This document shows positions 35,189 through 47,256 of a DNA stretch of 64,000 nt, one piece after another. Every line of letters begins with the position of its first letter. Position 1 is the first letter of the stretch. The notes beneath the pieces are model-generated. The model saw nothing but the letters and a program-made list of their open reading frames with translations, was not told the DNA's origin and searched no databases. The stretch covers positions 5,814,001 through 5,878,000 of the forward strand of contig NC_089035.1 in assembly GCF_034140825.1 (NCBI RefSeq), given 5' to 3'. Source of the DNA: Oryza sativa Japonica Group. Lineage: Eukaryota > Streptophyta > Magnoliopsida > Poales > Poaceae. Both the position numbers and the translations under genes were made by a program.

Positions 35189-37309
35189 GGTTTCAGTGTG
35201 GAGGAAGGCAACGCAACGCTTGTGTGGTGTCTTGCAGAAGGCTGCGAATTTAAACTCTCGCCGCAAAAGCAGAGAGGATAATTTCGAGAAAATTCAGTTG
35301 ATTGATGACAAAATGACAACGAATCCCAAGCTAGTATAAGGTTTGTGTTTTGTTTTTTTTTTCAGTAGTATATGAATCTAGGCAAGAACAACAATATCCG
35401 GTCGTGTAAACAAATGTATTCTGAGTGCCGTATAATAACAATGCAAAGTGCTGAGTAGGTAGAGGAGTTATTCGGCTTTGGGGACACTTCAAATTGTCTA
35501 CTAGTATACTAACCGATAAATACAGAGCCAAAAACAAATTAATTTATGAAATTTTCTGTGATGATCCAATAATCACCCTTTGGGGGGACCCAAACCAGCT
35601 GGAAATACACTTCCAATGTTCCGATCTCCACTAAAATGGATCAATGACTCGATGTCGCGTAGGCTGTCGTCAAGCAGGATCACACATCCACACATAAAAA
35701 CAGCTTGTGGATGATGACTAAACTGAATTTGAATTTCTTAAAAAATAAATTAATTTCGTTTCGTTTTGTTCTCTTGAAGCAGGGATACTGTCTCAGCTCC
35801 CTATGGCCTATGGTCAATGGATGACAAGGTACATGCTGATGACACTGTCGGCCGTTCCTCATCACAAACATTCTATAGCTGGAAAAATCAAGGGGCACAT
35901 TAATATAGTTGTAGTATATGTCAGCGTCACCACATTGCACATGTATTTGTAATTTGTACCGGTTACGTACATGTTCCCATGAATTTTAAAAAGGCCACTT
36001 TCAAACAGGTTAACGTGACCGATCCTCTCCCTTCACGTTCAAGATAGGCATTCAGCTTTTCTTTAACTAGGTTCAGCAGTGCAAAGATTCTCCTACTCTC
36101 AGCTAAGCATGCATTTAAGCTCAGAAGAAGCAAGCAGATGCAGAATACGTACTACAGAAACGGTCTGCTTTGATGACATTTTTTTGTACCCAAGGGAAGT
36201 AGAGATTTTGATGAGACTGTCAACTGTGCCCTCTTAAACAAGGTTGAAACTGCACCTATCTGGCTTAATTGCGTGTGTACAGAAAACACAATTTAGCCGC
36301 TGAATAACGAATCAGTGGTCGCTGAAGCTGCGATTCCCGACATAAATCGGGCAGGAGACATGGCTGCGATCGATCTGTACCTCGTTTTCTCTCCAGCCTT
36401 TCTCTGAGCCCGACGCGCCGAGCGCGATCGAGGAGGGGAAACCATGTCGTCCAAGCAAAAGCCAAAACATTTCCTCCTTTTCGTCGGTCCAGCTCGATCG
36501 TCGCAGCGCAAATCTGCGTAGCTGCGGCGCTGCGGATCGGGGGGCTCGACGATGGCTGCCTCGCACCAACCGGAGGCAAAGGCAAGGCAAACCAAACAAA
36601 CTTGACTTGTCACTCTCCTCCTCTGATATGGTTCGGGCCAAGCAGGCTCCCCCCCGGTCCGGCCCGGTCCACGTGGCGCGCGCGGGCCTCGCTGACGGGT
36701 GGGCCCCCGGATTCGTGGGCCCGGGGGGCGACTGTGGCGCGTATGTTGTCCGACCGCGACGTCTCGCCTAACGTCCCGAAGTGGTGGGGTGAGGTCTGTC
36801 TATGGCAGGTGGGGCCCGCGTGTCGGTCTCTCTGGAGGTGGATATTCGGATGAGGACAGTGAGGTGTGCGGTTTCGGTTCGATATCCCTTCCATTTTCTC
36901 TTGGCCCTGCCGCACTGGCGGATCAATTGAGCAACTTGCACGGGATATATACGTAGAGTACGGTTGCATGCACGCCTTTTCAGGGTAGATATTTGTATAT
37001 GATATATCTGATCCGTTGCGATTTCTACCAAATTTCTAATGCAGCCGTAGACAGGTTTTACATGAAACTTTATCCAAAGTCAAGTTTGAGTTTTGATTCA
37101 GGTAGTAGAAAAACAGAAAAAAACGTTCCAAACCAGACCTAACTTCGGCGCGTGGTGTGAAGCCCATAAATTGCATGAAACAAAACGAATCGGAACTTGG
37201 GCTCGTGATCCAGTTGTTGTCCGTTGCTTCGCATTTGAGCCCACCAATAATTTTGGTTTGGCAGGCTATACCCCACCAACTATCACTGCCAGTGTGCGAT
37301 TAGTAGTGA
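35189..37309. other. Intergenic between PNGase A paralogues 3 and 4
   Basis: Holds the promoter of paralogue 3 and the 3' flank of paralogue 4. Open frames at 36265-36641 on the minus strand overlap in three phases and look like GC-rich chance frames. 36640-36850 is a GC-rich stretch with gtggggcccgcgtgtcgg phrases resembling MULE interiors, but no ends were found. Confidence 0.45.
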
Positions 37310-39148
37310 TCACTTCCTGACGAGCTCGTCGGCGCTTGCTGTCACCGCCGCCGCCGCCTCCGCCGGCGGCAGCGCCCCGATGACGGCGCCACCGGCTGGA
37401 TATTCCTGGGAATCCGAGCAAACCTCGTCGGACTCGTCGGACGCTACGCTGTACCCGCTGCTCGTCACGTTCCTGAAGTAGCAGCCGTCGGTGGCCTCGA
37501 GCCTGTACGTCTGCCGCGTGCCCCACGTCGCCGACACCGCGTTCCCGTCGCGCATCTCGACGTCGACGGCGCCGCTCTGCGTGTCGCGGAGAGAGTACCG
37601 CCGCGGCGGGGTACCGGAGGACAGCCACCTCCCGGCGGCGATCGCCGTCTCGCGGTACTCCCTCGCCACCGTGTACGTGACGTCCGCGGCGTGGGGCGAC
37701 GTCTTCGCTTCGATGTCCACGTAGAGCGGGAAGTCGTGGTGCGCCTGCCGCGAGTAGAGGACGGCGCCGGCGAGGTCGGTGGCCGAGACGGCCGCGTCGG
37801 CGACGGTGGTCTGGTTCACCGTCTCGGCGCTGCCGTCGCCGGCGAACGCGTAGGTGTTCTCGAAGGCGAACGTCTGCGTCGCGTTCGTCGTGATCCTCCC
37901 GTGCGACGGCGACTCCACCCACCCGGCGGCGGAGATGCGCCTGCTCGCCGTCGTGTGGTAGTAGTACCGCTCGCTGAGGCCGTCGAACCGCGACGCCGTC
38001 GTGTGGCTCGTGTTTACCGCGGCTAGCCGCGGCGCGTCGTAGCTGACGAGGCTCCCCGTCGTCGCCGTGGTCATCGGGTCCAGCCAGAGGTGGAGGTTGC
38101 CGTCGACGTACCACACGTCGACGGCGTTGGTCACCGCGAACGCGAGCTCGTGCGCCTTGCCGTCCAGCAGCTTGGCAAGGAAAGGCGTCAGCTCGATGTC
38201 GTACGTCGGCAGGTTGAACGAGCCGATGCCGGTGATCGGCCGCCAGAGGAGGGGGTTAATGCCGCCGGTGAAGATCACGGGGAACGGCCACACGGCGCCG
38301 ACGAGGTCGCCGTCGACCAGGACGGTGACCTCGCGGAACGGGCCGTTGCCGTCCGGCGTGTGGGTGTACCAGAACTCGTCGTCGCCGTGGAACGAGACGT
38401 ACACCTCGAGAACCGCGCGGTAGGTGTTCGACGGCAGCACGATGCTCGCCGACTCGACGTCGGTGGCGTTCTGGATCTGGAACCACAGCCCGTCGTTCAA
38501 AGGCAAGCTTCTCGAGACGGGGACGATGATGTCGGCGGGAGCCGTGGCCGGCGCCGGTTGCCTCGCCGGCGTTGGGCCGAAGTAAAGATGCAGTGTGATG
38601 TTGGCATGGTACACGCCGGTGTACTGGTCGTCGATGAGGTTGCCGAGGTAGACGGCGAGGGTGGAGTTGCCGGCGGCGAGGAGGGACGCGTACCTGGTGA
38701 CGTCTTTGGAGACGGACCACACAATGCCATTGGGCCTCGGCTCCGCCGTGCAGCTGCGGAGGAGCTCGACGCCGCCGAGCCAAACTCCAAAGATGCGGTC
38801 GAACTGGACGCCGCGGCAGGTGGCGCGCCACTCGAGAACAGCAAGCGAGATGGCCGGCGCGCCGCCGCCCGCCGCGGCGAGGCAATCGGGCGGGGAGTAC
38901 GCGGCGGTGACCGGTGGCTTGGTGTAGGTGAAGCCGAAGGAGCTGGACAGGAGCAGGGTGGAGCATGGGCCGGAGCTCCCCGGAGGCGGCCGGAGCGGCC
39001 GGTCCACCTCGAAGTAGGTAGTCGGCGTGTCGGCCGCAGCCGCGTCGGGGACGGCGATGTCGGCGGGGGACAGCCGGAGATTTCGACGAGAAGCAATGGC
39101 GGCTGGGATGTAAAATACGAGGAGGAGGAGGAGGTGAACACGGGACAT
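37310..39148 (-). CDS. PNGase A-like glycoamidase, paralogue 4
   Basis: Intronless, 612 residues from the Met at 39148 (MSRVHLLLLLVFYIPAAIAS signal peptide); a Met eight codons upstream is less likely. Core: TTYFEVDRPLRPPPGSSGPCSTLLLSSSFGFTY, FDRIFGVWLGGVELLRSCTAEP, HANITLHLYF, WFQIQN, NPLLWRPITGIGSFNLPTYDIELTPFLAKLLDGKAHEL, GNLHLWLDP and the tail RLEATDGCYFRNVTSSGYSV. The last 60 or so residues after the conserved DGCY-FR motif are Ala/Glu-rich and longer than in paralogue 3. It shares the short loop before NGPFREV with paralogue 3. Predicted to enter the secretory pathway and cleave N-glycans from glycopeptides; substrate and tissue are not deducible. Confidence 0.92.
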   Translation of the reverse strand: MSRVHLLLLLVFYIPAAIASRRNLRLSPADIAVPDAAAADTPTTYFEVDRPLRPPPGSSGPCSTLLLSSSFGFTYTKPPVTAAYSPPDCLAAAGGGAPAISLAVLEWRATCRGVQFDRIFGVWLGGVELLRSCTAEPRPNGIVWSVSKDVTRYASLLAAGNSTLAVYLGNLIDDQYTGVYHANITLHLYFGPTPARQPAPATAPADIIVPVSRSLPLNDGLWFQIQNATDVESASIVLPSNTYRAVLEVYVSFHGDDEFWYTHTPDGNGPFREVTVLVDGDLVGAVWPFPVIFTGGINPLLWRPITGIGSFNLPTYDIELTPFLAKLLDGKAHELAFAVTNAVDVWYVDGNLHLWLDPMTTATTGSLVSYDAPRLAAVNTSHTTASRFDGLSERYYYHTTASRRISAAGWVESPSHGRITTNATQTFAFENTYAFAGDGSAETVNQTTVADAAVSATDLAGAVLYSRQAHHDFPLYVDIEAKTSPHAADVTYTVAREYRETAIAAGRWLSSGTPPRRYSLRDTQSGAVDVEMRDGNAVSATWGTRQTYRLEATDGCYFRNVTSSGYSVASDESDEVCSDSQEYPAGGAVIGALPPAEAAAAVTASADELVRK

Positions 39149-40125
39149 GGCTCCGGTCGTCGAGCAGAACAAGGAGAGGCGTATAGCGTGTGTACTCTGT
39201 ACTACTGTGTAGTGTGGAGCTCACTGCCACGCGAGGTTCAAAACTTCAGATTTGGTTCAAGAGTGGTGATCATCTTTTCGTCTCTAGGTACAAGGGAACA
39301 AAAACCTTACTTGTAAGTTGGTCCTTGTGAGCTTTGAACGCACAGTGAAAATTCAGTACTAATCATGTTTTGAAAAAGGGGAGTTTTTTTTTCTTCTTAA
39401 GGAAAAGTCCTCGTTTCTTACATGCTATTTAAATAGCTACAAAAATTTAAAATTTTCTTGACAACATTGATTATAACATGTGATATATTACTTCAGAAAC
39501 ATATAATTTCAGATTCAACGCATACAAGTATGAAACGAAAATAAGAAATATGAATGTAAATAGTGTACGTGATAGTCAGAATTTTCTTTTGTTTAACTTG
39601 TACATTAAACTTGTATGTTTGTAAAATGGTATATCTCATATTGATTTATGTTGTCAATTTTTTCGCAACTATTCGGATGGTCTATCATGTTAGAATCTGG
39701 GAGGAGCTTGGCAACGAAATTTGTGGAGCGAGACCGCTCAACTTTGTATGTTGGAGGGGATCTCGACAGAGAAGTGATTATAATTTTATGAGAGAAAAAG
39801 AATTAGCATTAATTGCGGGGGATGAGCTTTATAGATACATAGGATAAAAAATGAAAAGAGAAATAAAAAGAGAGTATGCCATGTGGGTACTGTAGATTCT
39901 TTTCTCGGACTAAATTGGCACGTGACCAGCTGAGGGAAGGTCAAATGGATTTATCCTAATTTAAAATGATCCACGACGAAATATTAATATTTATTTAGCA
40001 TACCTTGTGAATGGATTCCATTCTTAAAGAAAAGATAGCAGTTTTCTTCTGAAAACATCAGCTGGGCTTGTGCAAGTGCAAGTGTGAAACAGCCAACAGT
40101 ACTGTACTGCAAAGAGGTAGCAGAT
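39149..40125. other. Intergenic, divergent promoter region
   Basis: Lies between the minus-strand PNGase A paralogue 4 and the plus-strand transporter gene, so it probably contains promoters for both. AT-rich, no repeat with recognisable ends, no coding region. Confidence 0.5.
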
Positions 40126-40132
40126 TATATAA
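40126..40132 (+). promoter_or_regulatory. TATA box candidate of transporter A
   Basis: TATATAA lies 144 bp upstream of the start codon at 40276 in a context (gattatataagactctgcactctctctcg) with a pyrimidine-rich likely start region downstream. Position is plausible; not proven. Confidence 0.5.
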
Positions 40133-40275
40133 GACTCTGCACTCTCTCTCGATCGTCTCTCGTCTCACCCTGAAGCCGTATTCTGTTTCTTTCTTTTCTT
40201 TCTTTTTTTTGAAAGGAGGGCAAAAGCATTGCCTCGTATTCGGTTTCAGGGTTCGCAGAAGCTGACGTACAAGCC

Positions 40276-43200
40276 ATGGATGCCAAGAAGCCATATTTCA
40301 TTGCTATCATCATACAGGTGATCTACACTGGCCTGTTCGTCGTCACCAAGGCAGCCTTCAACCATGGGACGAACACCTTCATCTTCATCTTCTACCGCCA
40401 GGCAGCTGCCTCTCTCCTGCTGCTGCCTCTCGCCATTATTCTCGAACGGTAACCGGTCGATCGATCAAGAAGAGCTATCTAATCTACTATAGCTGTATTG
40501 AAAATTTGAAATATTCTTTTTTGGGTCGGTTAGCCTGGGTAGCTGATAAAAGAGAGATTGAGATTCTGCTAAATTTGAGCTTGCTTTCATGCAGGAAAAA
40601 TGCGCCGCCGATGTCGATCCGGCTGTTTGCCAAGCTTTTCTTGTATGCTCTGCTTGGGTATGAGTAGACACAGCAGTACAGCACTGCAGGCAGGATTTGG
40701 ATGGGCAAACACGCGTGTCATTAACTTGGGTTTGATTTGATTTGCAGGAACACAATAAGCTTTAACCTGTACAACACGGGCCTCAAGTACACTTCGTCGA
40801 CGGTGGCATCGGCGGCAGCCAGCTCGGTGCCCGTACTGACCTTCTTCTTCGCAGTCCTACTAAGGTGAGCACGATCTCATCGCTGCATACTTAATTTGTT
40901 GCTGTTTCTTTGTACAAAGAGAGGGGATCATATCCTCTCCTAGAAATGATAGCATAAACAGATTCCAGAATTTACAGAAAAGAAAGACTCTACTTTTGTA
41001 AATTTGTTAGCTGTTTTTTTAGAAAGAGATGGGATCCTCTCCCATTTCTATCAGGGCATGAATAGCATTGCTAGCCTTTCTCCGCATTCATGATAAGCTA
41101 ACAATGCTAGTGTTATGGTACTACTCCTAGGTGTGTTCTTTTAAGGGGGTTAAAAATACTTTCTCCTTGCATGTAAAACAGAGTGACGAATTAATGCATA
41201 ATTAATTAAGTATTAGTTTAAAAAATTGAAAATGGATTATTTTGATTTTATTAAGCAACTTTTTTATATAATCTTTTTTTAAAAAACACACCGTTTAGTA
41301 ATTTAAAAAGCGCGCGCGTGAAAAATAAGAGGGTAGAACTTGCGAATATGGAGTAAAGAACACACCTGAGCAGATGCTTAATGCGTGTTGTAAGTTTGTA
41401 GTACAGAGTATAGTCACCGATTACTGTGTTCGTTCGGATGAGAAAGAAATCTCTTGTTTTTTTGGCACATATTTCTTAAATTGTTAAACATTGTTTTTAT
41501 AAAAAAATATAAGAAGGTTATTTTAAAATATCTATTTTTAAGTCTAAAATAATCAATACTCAATTAATCATATGCTAATAGCTCATGTTGTTTTGTTATC
41601 TTGTTGTCTTTTCTTCTCCACTCGAACACAGTCCTAGAATAAACATAAATGGAATAATTATTACCCTCTCCGTATTTTAATGTATGACACTGTTGACTTT
41701 TCGACCAATGTTTGACCATTCGTTTTATTCAAAAATTTTGTGCAAATATAAAAATTATTTATATCATGTTTAAAGAACATTTGATAAATCAAGTCACAAT
41801 AAAATAAATAATAATTACATAAATTTTTTGAATAAGACGAATGGTCAAACGTTGAGCAAAAAGTCAACGACGTCATACATTAAAATTAAAATATGGAGGT
41901 AGTAAAATAGAAGAGGTTCAGAGGTTCAGTGTTGGCAGGCGGAGAAACAAACGCAGTCGATGTACGGGCAGATCCATGACCAAATTAACGTGGCCAACAG
42001 AATCTTAATCTCGCACGTGCGCCGCATGTGGCCGTTACATTTCGATCAGCTGCTCTGCTCTCGTAGGAGCATCATGTTTTTTCCGTGCTCTCTCAGCTCT
42101 CAAGTTGTGCGCTGCTTCGCTGCCGGCATAGCAATATAGCATCAGCAGCTGCTCGATGAGATCGTCTCAACTGAAATCCATCAGCACTGTATTCTTGCAT
42201 ATGCATATCCGTTCAAAAAAAAAAATTCTTGCATATGCATATGCACCCACGCGTGCATTGGTCGATCATATCATGTTGGTCCATGGATCCAACCTTTTCA
42301 CGTTGTATCTATACAATATATAGAAAACCTCGTACAACACGTTGTCTATAGTGTAATCAACGATTTAGTTATATAAACCTCGTATAACAAGTTGTCTATA
42401 GTATAATTAACAATTTAGTTCTAGAGATAGTACTATTTATGTATTTTTAAATAGATGACCCTGTTGATTTTTAAAATAACGTGTGACCTTCTGTCTTATT
42501 AAAAGATATTGTAAGTATGCTAAAACATATCATACTTAAAAATTTCTTTAATGATAAAATAAGTTACAAGAAAATAAATGGTGTTTTTATATTTTTTTAA
42601 TAAGTTGAATAGTCAAACTTTATATCAAAAATCAACTACTTTATTTTTTATAAAACATAGAGAGTATATGATATTAAGCTATCTATCATCTCTTTTTAAA
42701 AAGGGTTGCTAATGAGCACACGACGTCCTTTATTTTGTCTATCATCAGTTTCTTGGCTCCACATCATCAAAATTATTATGACATTCTCTCCTAGTCCTAG
42801 ACATCATATTATTGTCCTAGATGGTGACATCATATCATTATTCATGGATATACTGGTAAGGTAGCTTAACAAAGTTTCAAAACTAATTGAGAAGAAAGAC
42901 TATACTTTCCTATCCCTTTTAGCTGATTTACGGTGGAAACCACATTTTAAGTGAAAACTTAAACACTTTATATAACAATTCTTAAAAGAAGAATCAAACA
43001 AGAACACATGTAGGTAATATGCAAATAAAAAACCTTGCAAAATTGTATAAACAAACTCAACTTTTAATGAGATACAAAATTAACAAAAAAAACACTATTC
43101 ATGCTGTTGTCTTTTCTCTTTTAATGATATAAAAGTTTTCAATCATTTTTTTTAAAAAATCTAGTTTTAATTTTTTTATAAGAAAATATTAGACAACCAT

Positions 43201-44519
43201 GCAAAGTTTTAAGTGTAAACCCAATTTCGTTTGTGAGATATAAAATTAAGAAAAATAAGGGAAAAAGATTTGCTCCCCAACATAAAAGTACATATATTTG
43301 CTCCGGAATGTCCTGCTCACTTAAAATGTAGCTGTATTTACTTAGCGGTCGGCCAACATAATAATTAGCCCGCCAAGGACATTCCGTTTTCTTGTAGTGC
43401 ATCGAGGTACCGGTACATTATAGTACCAAATCGTTTCCGATCGTTGGATCTCAATACCGTGAGGTACCGGTACCTACTTTTTGCTGGACTAGAGTAAATC
43501 TCATTTATGTTTGTAGAACGATAATATTATCAACATTGGTATCACAAAACTTTAGTATTTTAAGATACTTTCTAGCGTAAAATTTGGTATCTCGAGGGTA
43601 CTCAGTACCTTCAAGTACCAAAATTTTTTGTGCAAATATGCTACCTCGAGGTTTCAAATATTGGACGGTAAAATTGCTAGTTGCTACCGAAAAATGCATG
43701 CGCGCAGTTGATCGATCTGATATGAATATATCTGAATGCATGCATGTGTGCAGGCTGGAAGTGATCCGGCTGAGGCGCTTGTCGGGCGTGGCGAAGGTGG
43801 CCGGAGTGGGGCTATGCCTCGGCGGCGTGCTGGTGATCGCGCTCTACTCCGGGCCGGCGTTAAGCCCCCTGAACCACCACCGCGCGTTCGGCGGCGGCGC
43901 AGAGAGCGGAAGCAGTGGCGCGGCGACGAGGGCGAGGTGGGTGACGGGGACGCTCCTGATGCTGCTGTCCAACGTGACGTGGTCGCTCTGGATCGTGCTC
44001 ATGTCGCCGCTGCTCAACGAGTACCCCTGCAAGATGCTGGCCACGGCGCTGCAGTCCCTGCTCAGCGCGGCGCAGTCGCTGGTGCTCGCGGCGGCGGCGG
44101 CGGCGCGGAACCCGGCGGCGCGGAGGCTGCGGCTCGACGCCGGCCTCCTCGCCGTCGCCTACTCCGCCGTCGCCGTCACCGGGGTCTCCTACTACCTCCA
44201 GGCGTGGTGCATCCAGAAGAAGGGGCCCGTGTTCCTGGCCATGTCCAGCCCGCTCAGCTTCGTCTTCACCATCTTCTGCTCCTCCTTCTTCCTCGGCGAG
44301 GTCGTCCACCTCGGCAGCGTCGTCGGCGGGGTCCTGATGGTGGCCGGCCTCTACAGCGTGCTCTGGGGCAAGAGCAAGGAGCACGACACGCTCACGGTCG
44401 CCGCCGGACAGCAGGAAGAAGACGCTGCTGCACCACCCGCTGCAGAGAGCAGCAGCAGCAGTGACAATGAGAGCAAACACCAGCAGGGGAGATTTGCGTC
44501 GGCAGATCAACAAGTCTAG
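40276..44519 (+). CDS. WAT1/UMAMIT (MtN21/EamA) transporter A, four exons
   Basis: Exons 40276-40448, 40595-40657, 40748-40864 and 43754-44519, all GT-AG, give an in-frame 372-residue protein. It is a drug/metabolite-superfamily carrier with two EamA halves and about ten helices, the plant family that moves amino acids or auxin across plasma membrane or tonoplast. Visible signatures: KPYFIAIIIQVIYTGLFVVTKAAF at the N-terminus, FIFIFYRQAAASLLLLPLA, NTGLKYTSSTVASAAAS, WVTGTLLMLLSNVTWSLW, YLQAWCIQKKGPVFLAMSSPLSFVFT and GSVVGGVLMVAGLYSVLWGKSKE; the tail is Ser/Gln-rich. Intron 3 is 2889 bp and filled with MITEs and repeats, against 115 bp in paralogue B and none in C. Substrate cannot be read from sequence. 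Confidence 0.92.
41664..41902. mobile_element. Stowaway-type MITE in intron 3 of transporter A
   Basis: Flanked by TA; ends CCCTCTCCGTATTTTAATGTATGAC and inverse of CTACCTCCATATTTTAAT. The internal arms carry gttgacttttcgacc...tttgaccattcgttttattcaaa, the same family as 18828-19063. Confidence 0.75.
42325..42424. repeat. 50-bp tandem duplication in intron 3
   Basis: Two copies of aacctcgta-aaca-gttgtctatagt-taat-aac, period 50 (42326 and 42376), with a few differences. Confidence 0.7.
42432..42665. mobile_element. Degenerate Stowaway-like MITE in intron 3
   Basis: Diverged relative of the element at 41664: tagatgaccctgttgatttttaaaat...ttctgtcttattaaaa on the left mirrors tttttaataagttgaatagtcaaac...aaaaatcaac on the right, ending in agagagtat. 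Ends are approximate. Confidence 0.5.
42664..43268. repeat. Dispersed repeat block, copy 1 (in intron 3 of transporter A)
   Basis: Runs from gtatatgatattaag to ataaaattaagaaaaat and matches 49462-50260 with small differences over most of its length. Shared phrases include tggctccacatcatcaaaatt, gacattctctcctagtcct and ggtagcttaacaaagtttcaaaacta. Copy 2 has an extra ~100 bp near 49980-50100 and a ~50-bp extra segment near 49730. Nature unknown; non-coding. Confidence 0.7.
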
Positions 44520-45519
44520 AACAAATACACATCAAAATGAACTCGGAGTCTTAGAACTAAGAAATAAACAGTGTCTGGTGAATCCAAGTAACTATACTCT
44601 CGTATAGTAGTAACTATACTCTAGTATAGTTCTTTTTTTCTTTTCTTTGGGTATGTGATAATTGATATACCACTTCACAAATATATGGAGTAACTTGAAT
44701 TTTCACCTTTACAAATAGAAAATTATATAACCGTAAATAGTGCGCAAAGCTATGTAAGGGCAAGTTTTATAAAAGAGGTGGATGTTGCATCTAATTTTGA
44801 CCACATCATCAACAAATAAATGTAGAGGTAACATGTACAATATATCACATCTATACTAATTCTAATACACTAGCCCTAATGTTTGTTTGCCCAATCTACT
44901 CTTCCCCTCTCTCCTTTTGTCTTAAATTTTGTGTAGTGGTTGCCTCTTGCATGAGAGGTGGCTGCTTATCTCTCTTATCTCTTCTCTCCTCCACCTCACT
45001 ATTTTAGCTTATGTGGTATCTAGGAGATTGTGCTTGGATGCCCATAGTACTTGCCCTAAGTGGCCATGGCCACCGTAGGTGGGTGTGTCCTCCAATGATA
45101 GTTAAGTCTGTGAAGCACAAGTATGATATGCTGGAGAAGACGATCGATACCGTGATGCTATGATGGGCCTATATATTAGTAGCGGGCCCTCAGACCACTT
45201 ATTGGTTTGATGGGCTACAACCTACAGATGCTATGAAGTATACCGTTTAAATTCGGGCTAGGCTGTGAGATTGACTTTGAATAGCCTGACTTACTAGAAC
45301 TTTTTCTTTATTTTTTGAAATTAAATATTAATTATGTTTATTTATTATTTTAAATTGAAAACATGTAAAACTCAATACAGTTTTTTGGCAAATGCTAATT
45401 GGCGCATACGCTGCCAAAAGTTGCCAAAAGCCCAAAGCCCATACGGAGTACGTGTGTTTCTTTCTTTTCTTTTTTTCTTTTTTAGCGCAGCCACGTTTCC
45501 TTTTTTTTTCCTTTTTTCA
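44520..45519. other. 3' flank of transporter A, no gene
   Basis: The part at about 45140-45330 (tgctatgatgggc..., gatgggctacaa, aattcgg, gactttgaa, attaaatat) resembles the 3' flank of transporter C at about 59765-59965, suggesting a shared duplication unit. No coding region. Confidence 0.45.
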
Positions 45520-46700
45520 TCTCAGCTTTTAAAAACTTTCAACTGAAATTTGAAACTTTCAACTTGGATTTGAAAACTTTCAACTTAAAATTTGAAATTT
45601 TTGAAGTCAAATTTTGAAAACTTTCAACTTTTTATCTCAACTTTTAAAAATTTTCAACTGAAATTTGAAACTTTCAACTTAAATTTGAAAACATTCAACT
45701 TTTCATCTCAGCTTTTAAAAACTTTCAACTGAAATTTGAAACATTCAACTCAAATTTGAAAACTTTCAGCTCAAAATACAAAAACTTTTAACTCGGATTT
45801 GAAAATTTTCAAATCAATATTTTTGAAAAACTTTCAAATCGTATTTTGAAAATTTACAAAATCAATTGTTTTTATTTTTTTATTGGGAAATTACCGTAGC
45901 ATTCTCACAAATCACCATGATTAATGCTAATTTTTAGGATTAGTGATGTCGTTGTCGGCGGAGGCCCGTGTGCGCGCGAGTTAGCGTCCTCGCGTGTACG
46001 CGCGAGCTAGCCACGGCCTCTTGGAACTGGGGGGGTTTTGTTCCGTGCATACGCGCTAGGAACCGGAGGCGGCGCGCACTTTCCTACCGCTAATAGCGTT
46101 TAGCGCTCTTTTTTTTCCTGATAGCGTCGTTATATTCGCCACCATCTATTTTTTTCTTTTGTTTAGTTGACTAAAACAAACTTTCAACTCAGATTTATTT
46201 CGGATTTGGAAACTTTTCAACTAAGATTTGAAAGCTCTCAAGTCTAGATTTGAACACAGATTTAAAAATTTTCAAGTCAAGATTTGAATACTTTGAACTT
46301 AAATTTAAAAATTTTCAACTCATATTTTGAAACTTTTAAATCTTGATTTGAAAAATTTTCAAGTCAGATTTGAAAAATTCAAGTGAAGATTTGAAAACTT
46401 TCGACTCGAATTTAAAAACTTTCAACTAAATATTTGAAAACTTTCAACTCATATTTAAAAACTTTCATCTCAAATTCAAAAACATTCAACTCAAATTTGA
46501 AAAATTTCATCCAAAACTTAAAAACTTCCATATCAAATCTTAAAAACTTTCAACTATTTAAGTCAAGATTTGAAAACTTTCAACTCAAATTTAAAAACTT
46601 TCATCTCAGATGAAAAAACGTTCAACTCAAATTTAAAAACTTTCATCTTAAAACTGAAAAACATTCAACTCAAATCTTAAAAAAAAATCAATTCAAATTT
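45520..46700. repeat. Degenerate tandem array of ~20-bp ttTGAAAACTTTCAACtc units
   Basis: Dozens of diverged units built on AAATTTGAAAACTTTCAACTC fill 45525-45870 and 46190-46690, separated by ~300 bp of GC-rich DNA with a tgtgcgcgcgagttagcg / cgtgtacgcgcgagctagcc pair. Flanks near 45385 (gctaattggcgcatacgc) and 46895 (gcactcgctaattagc) look weakly inverted, so the whole may be one old element of about 1.5 kb. Non-coding. Related weaker units occur at 48640-48990. Confidence 0.65.
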
Positions 46701-47256
46701 AAAACTAGCAGAAATTAGAGATGAAAGATTCAATTTCTAAATAAAAAACCACGGAAAAAATCGGCAAAAAAACCGACTCCCGACGGCGCAAAAAGAAAGG
46801 AGAAAAAGAAAAAAAATGAGGAAGAGAGGGGTTGCTCGATGGCATGGGCCGCGTGGGCCAGAAACACGCGCCGGTTACGCTGATAACACGCACTCGCTAA
46901 TTAGCCATTACGCTTGGAACTTGGGTTAATCTTTCCAACTGAAAACTTAAGCCCAAGGCCCAAGGGTGGCCCGTGTGCAGGCCTACCATGAGGGGAACCT
47001 TGTCTTGAATCTCCCATCTCTCATGAGATAAATTAACCATTTGCCTTCATAATTGTCACGGGTAGGCTAACCTTATGCATGTTTCTTTTTAAGGTTTTGA
47101 TGTTGTTCCCAGACCATGGTTTGCCTCTTATGGCATCAATTGTGTCAAAGTGATACAAATGAAAAAAAATGGGATCTGCAGTGGCATGGCTCGAACCGGA
47201 AAAAAATAATTTATTATATGAGCAAATCATTATTTTTATATTATTACAAAGATATA

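Noticed and set aside
36265-36641. Three overlapping minus-strand frames of ~106-109 codons
   Set aside because: All three phases are open over the same GC-rich DNA; none shows a recognisable motif, splice pattern or signal peptide.
38090-39316. 408-codon open frame on the plus strand
   Set aside because: Antisense shadow of PNGase A paralogue 4; composition is Gly/Asp/Arg/Val-rich as expected from a GC-rich gene read backwards, with no domain. The same holds for the minus-strand frame 33477-34727, the plus-strand frame 34715-35281 and the minus-strand frame 38256-39230.
43836-44464. Alternate-frame and antisense frames over transporter exon 4
   Set aside because: They follow the EamA gene's codon periodicity; Arg/Gly/Ala-rich and without helices. 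The same applies to 52883-53512 and 58235-58984 on the minus strand.
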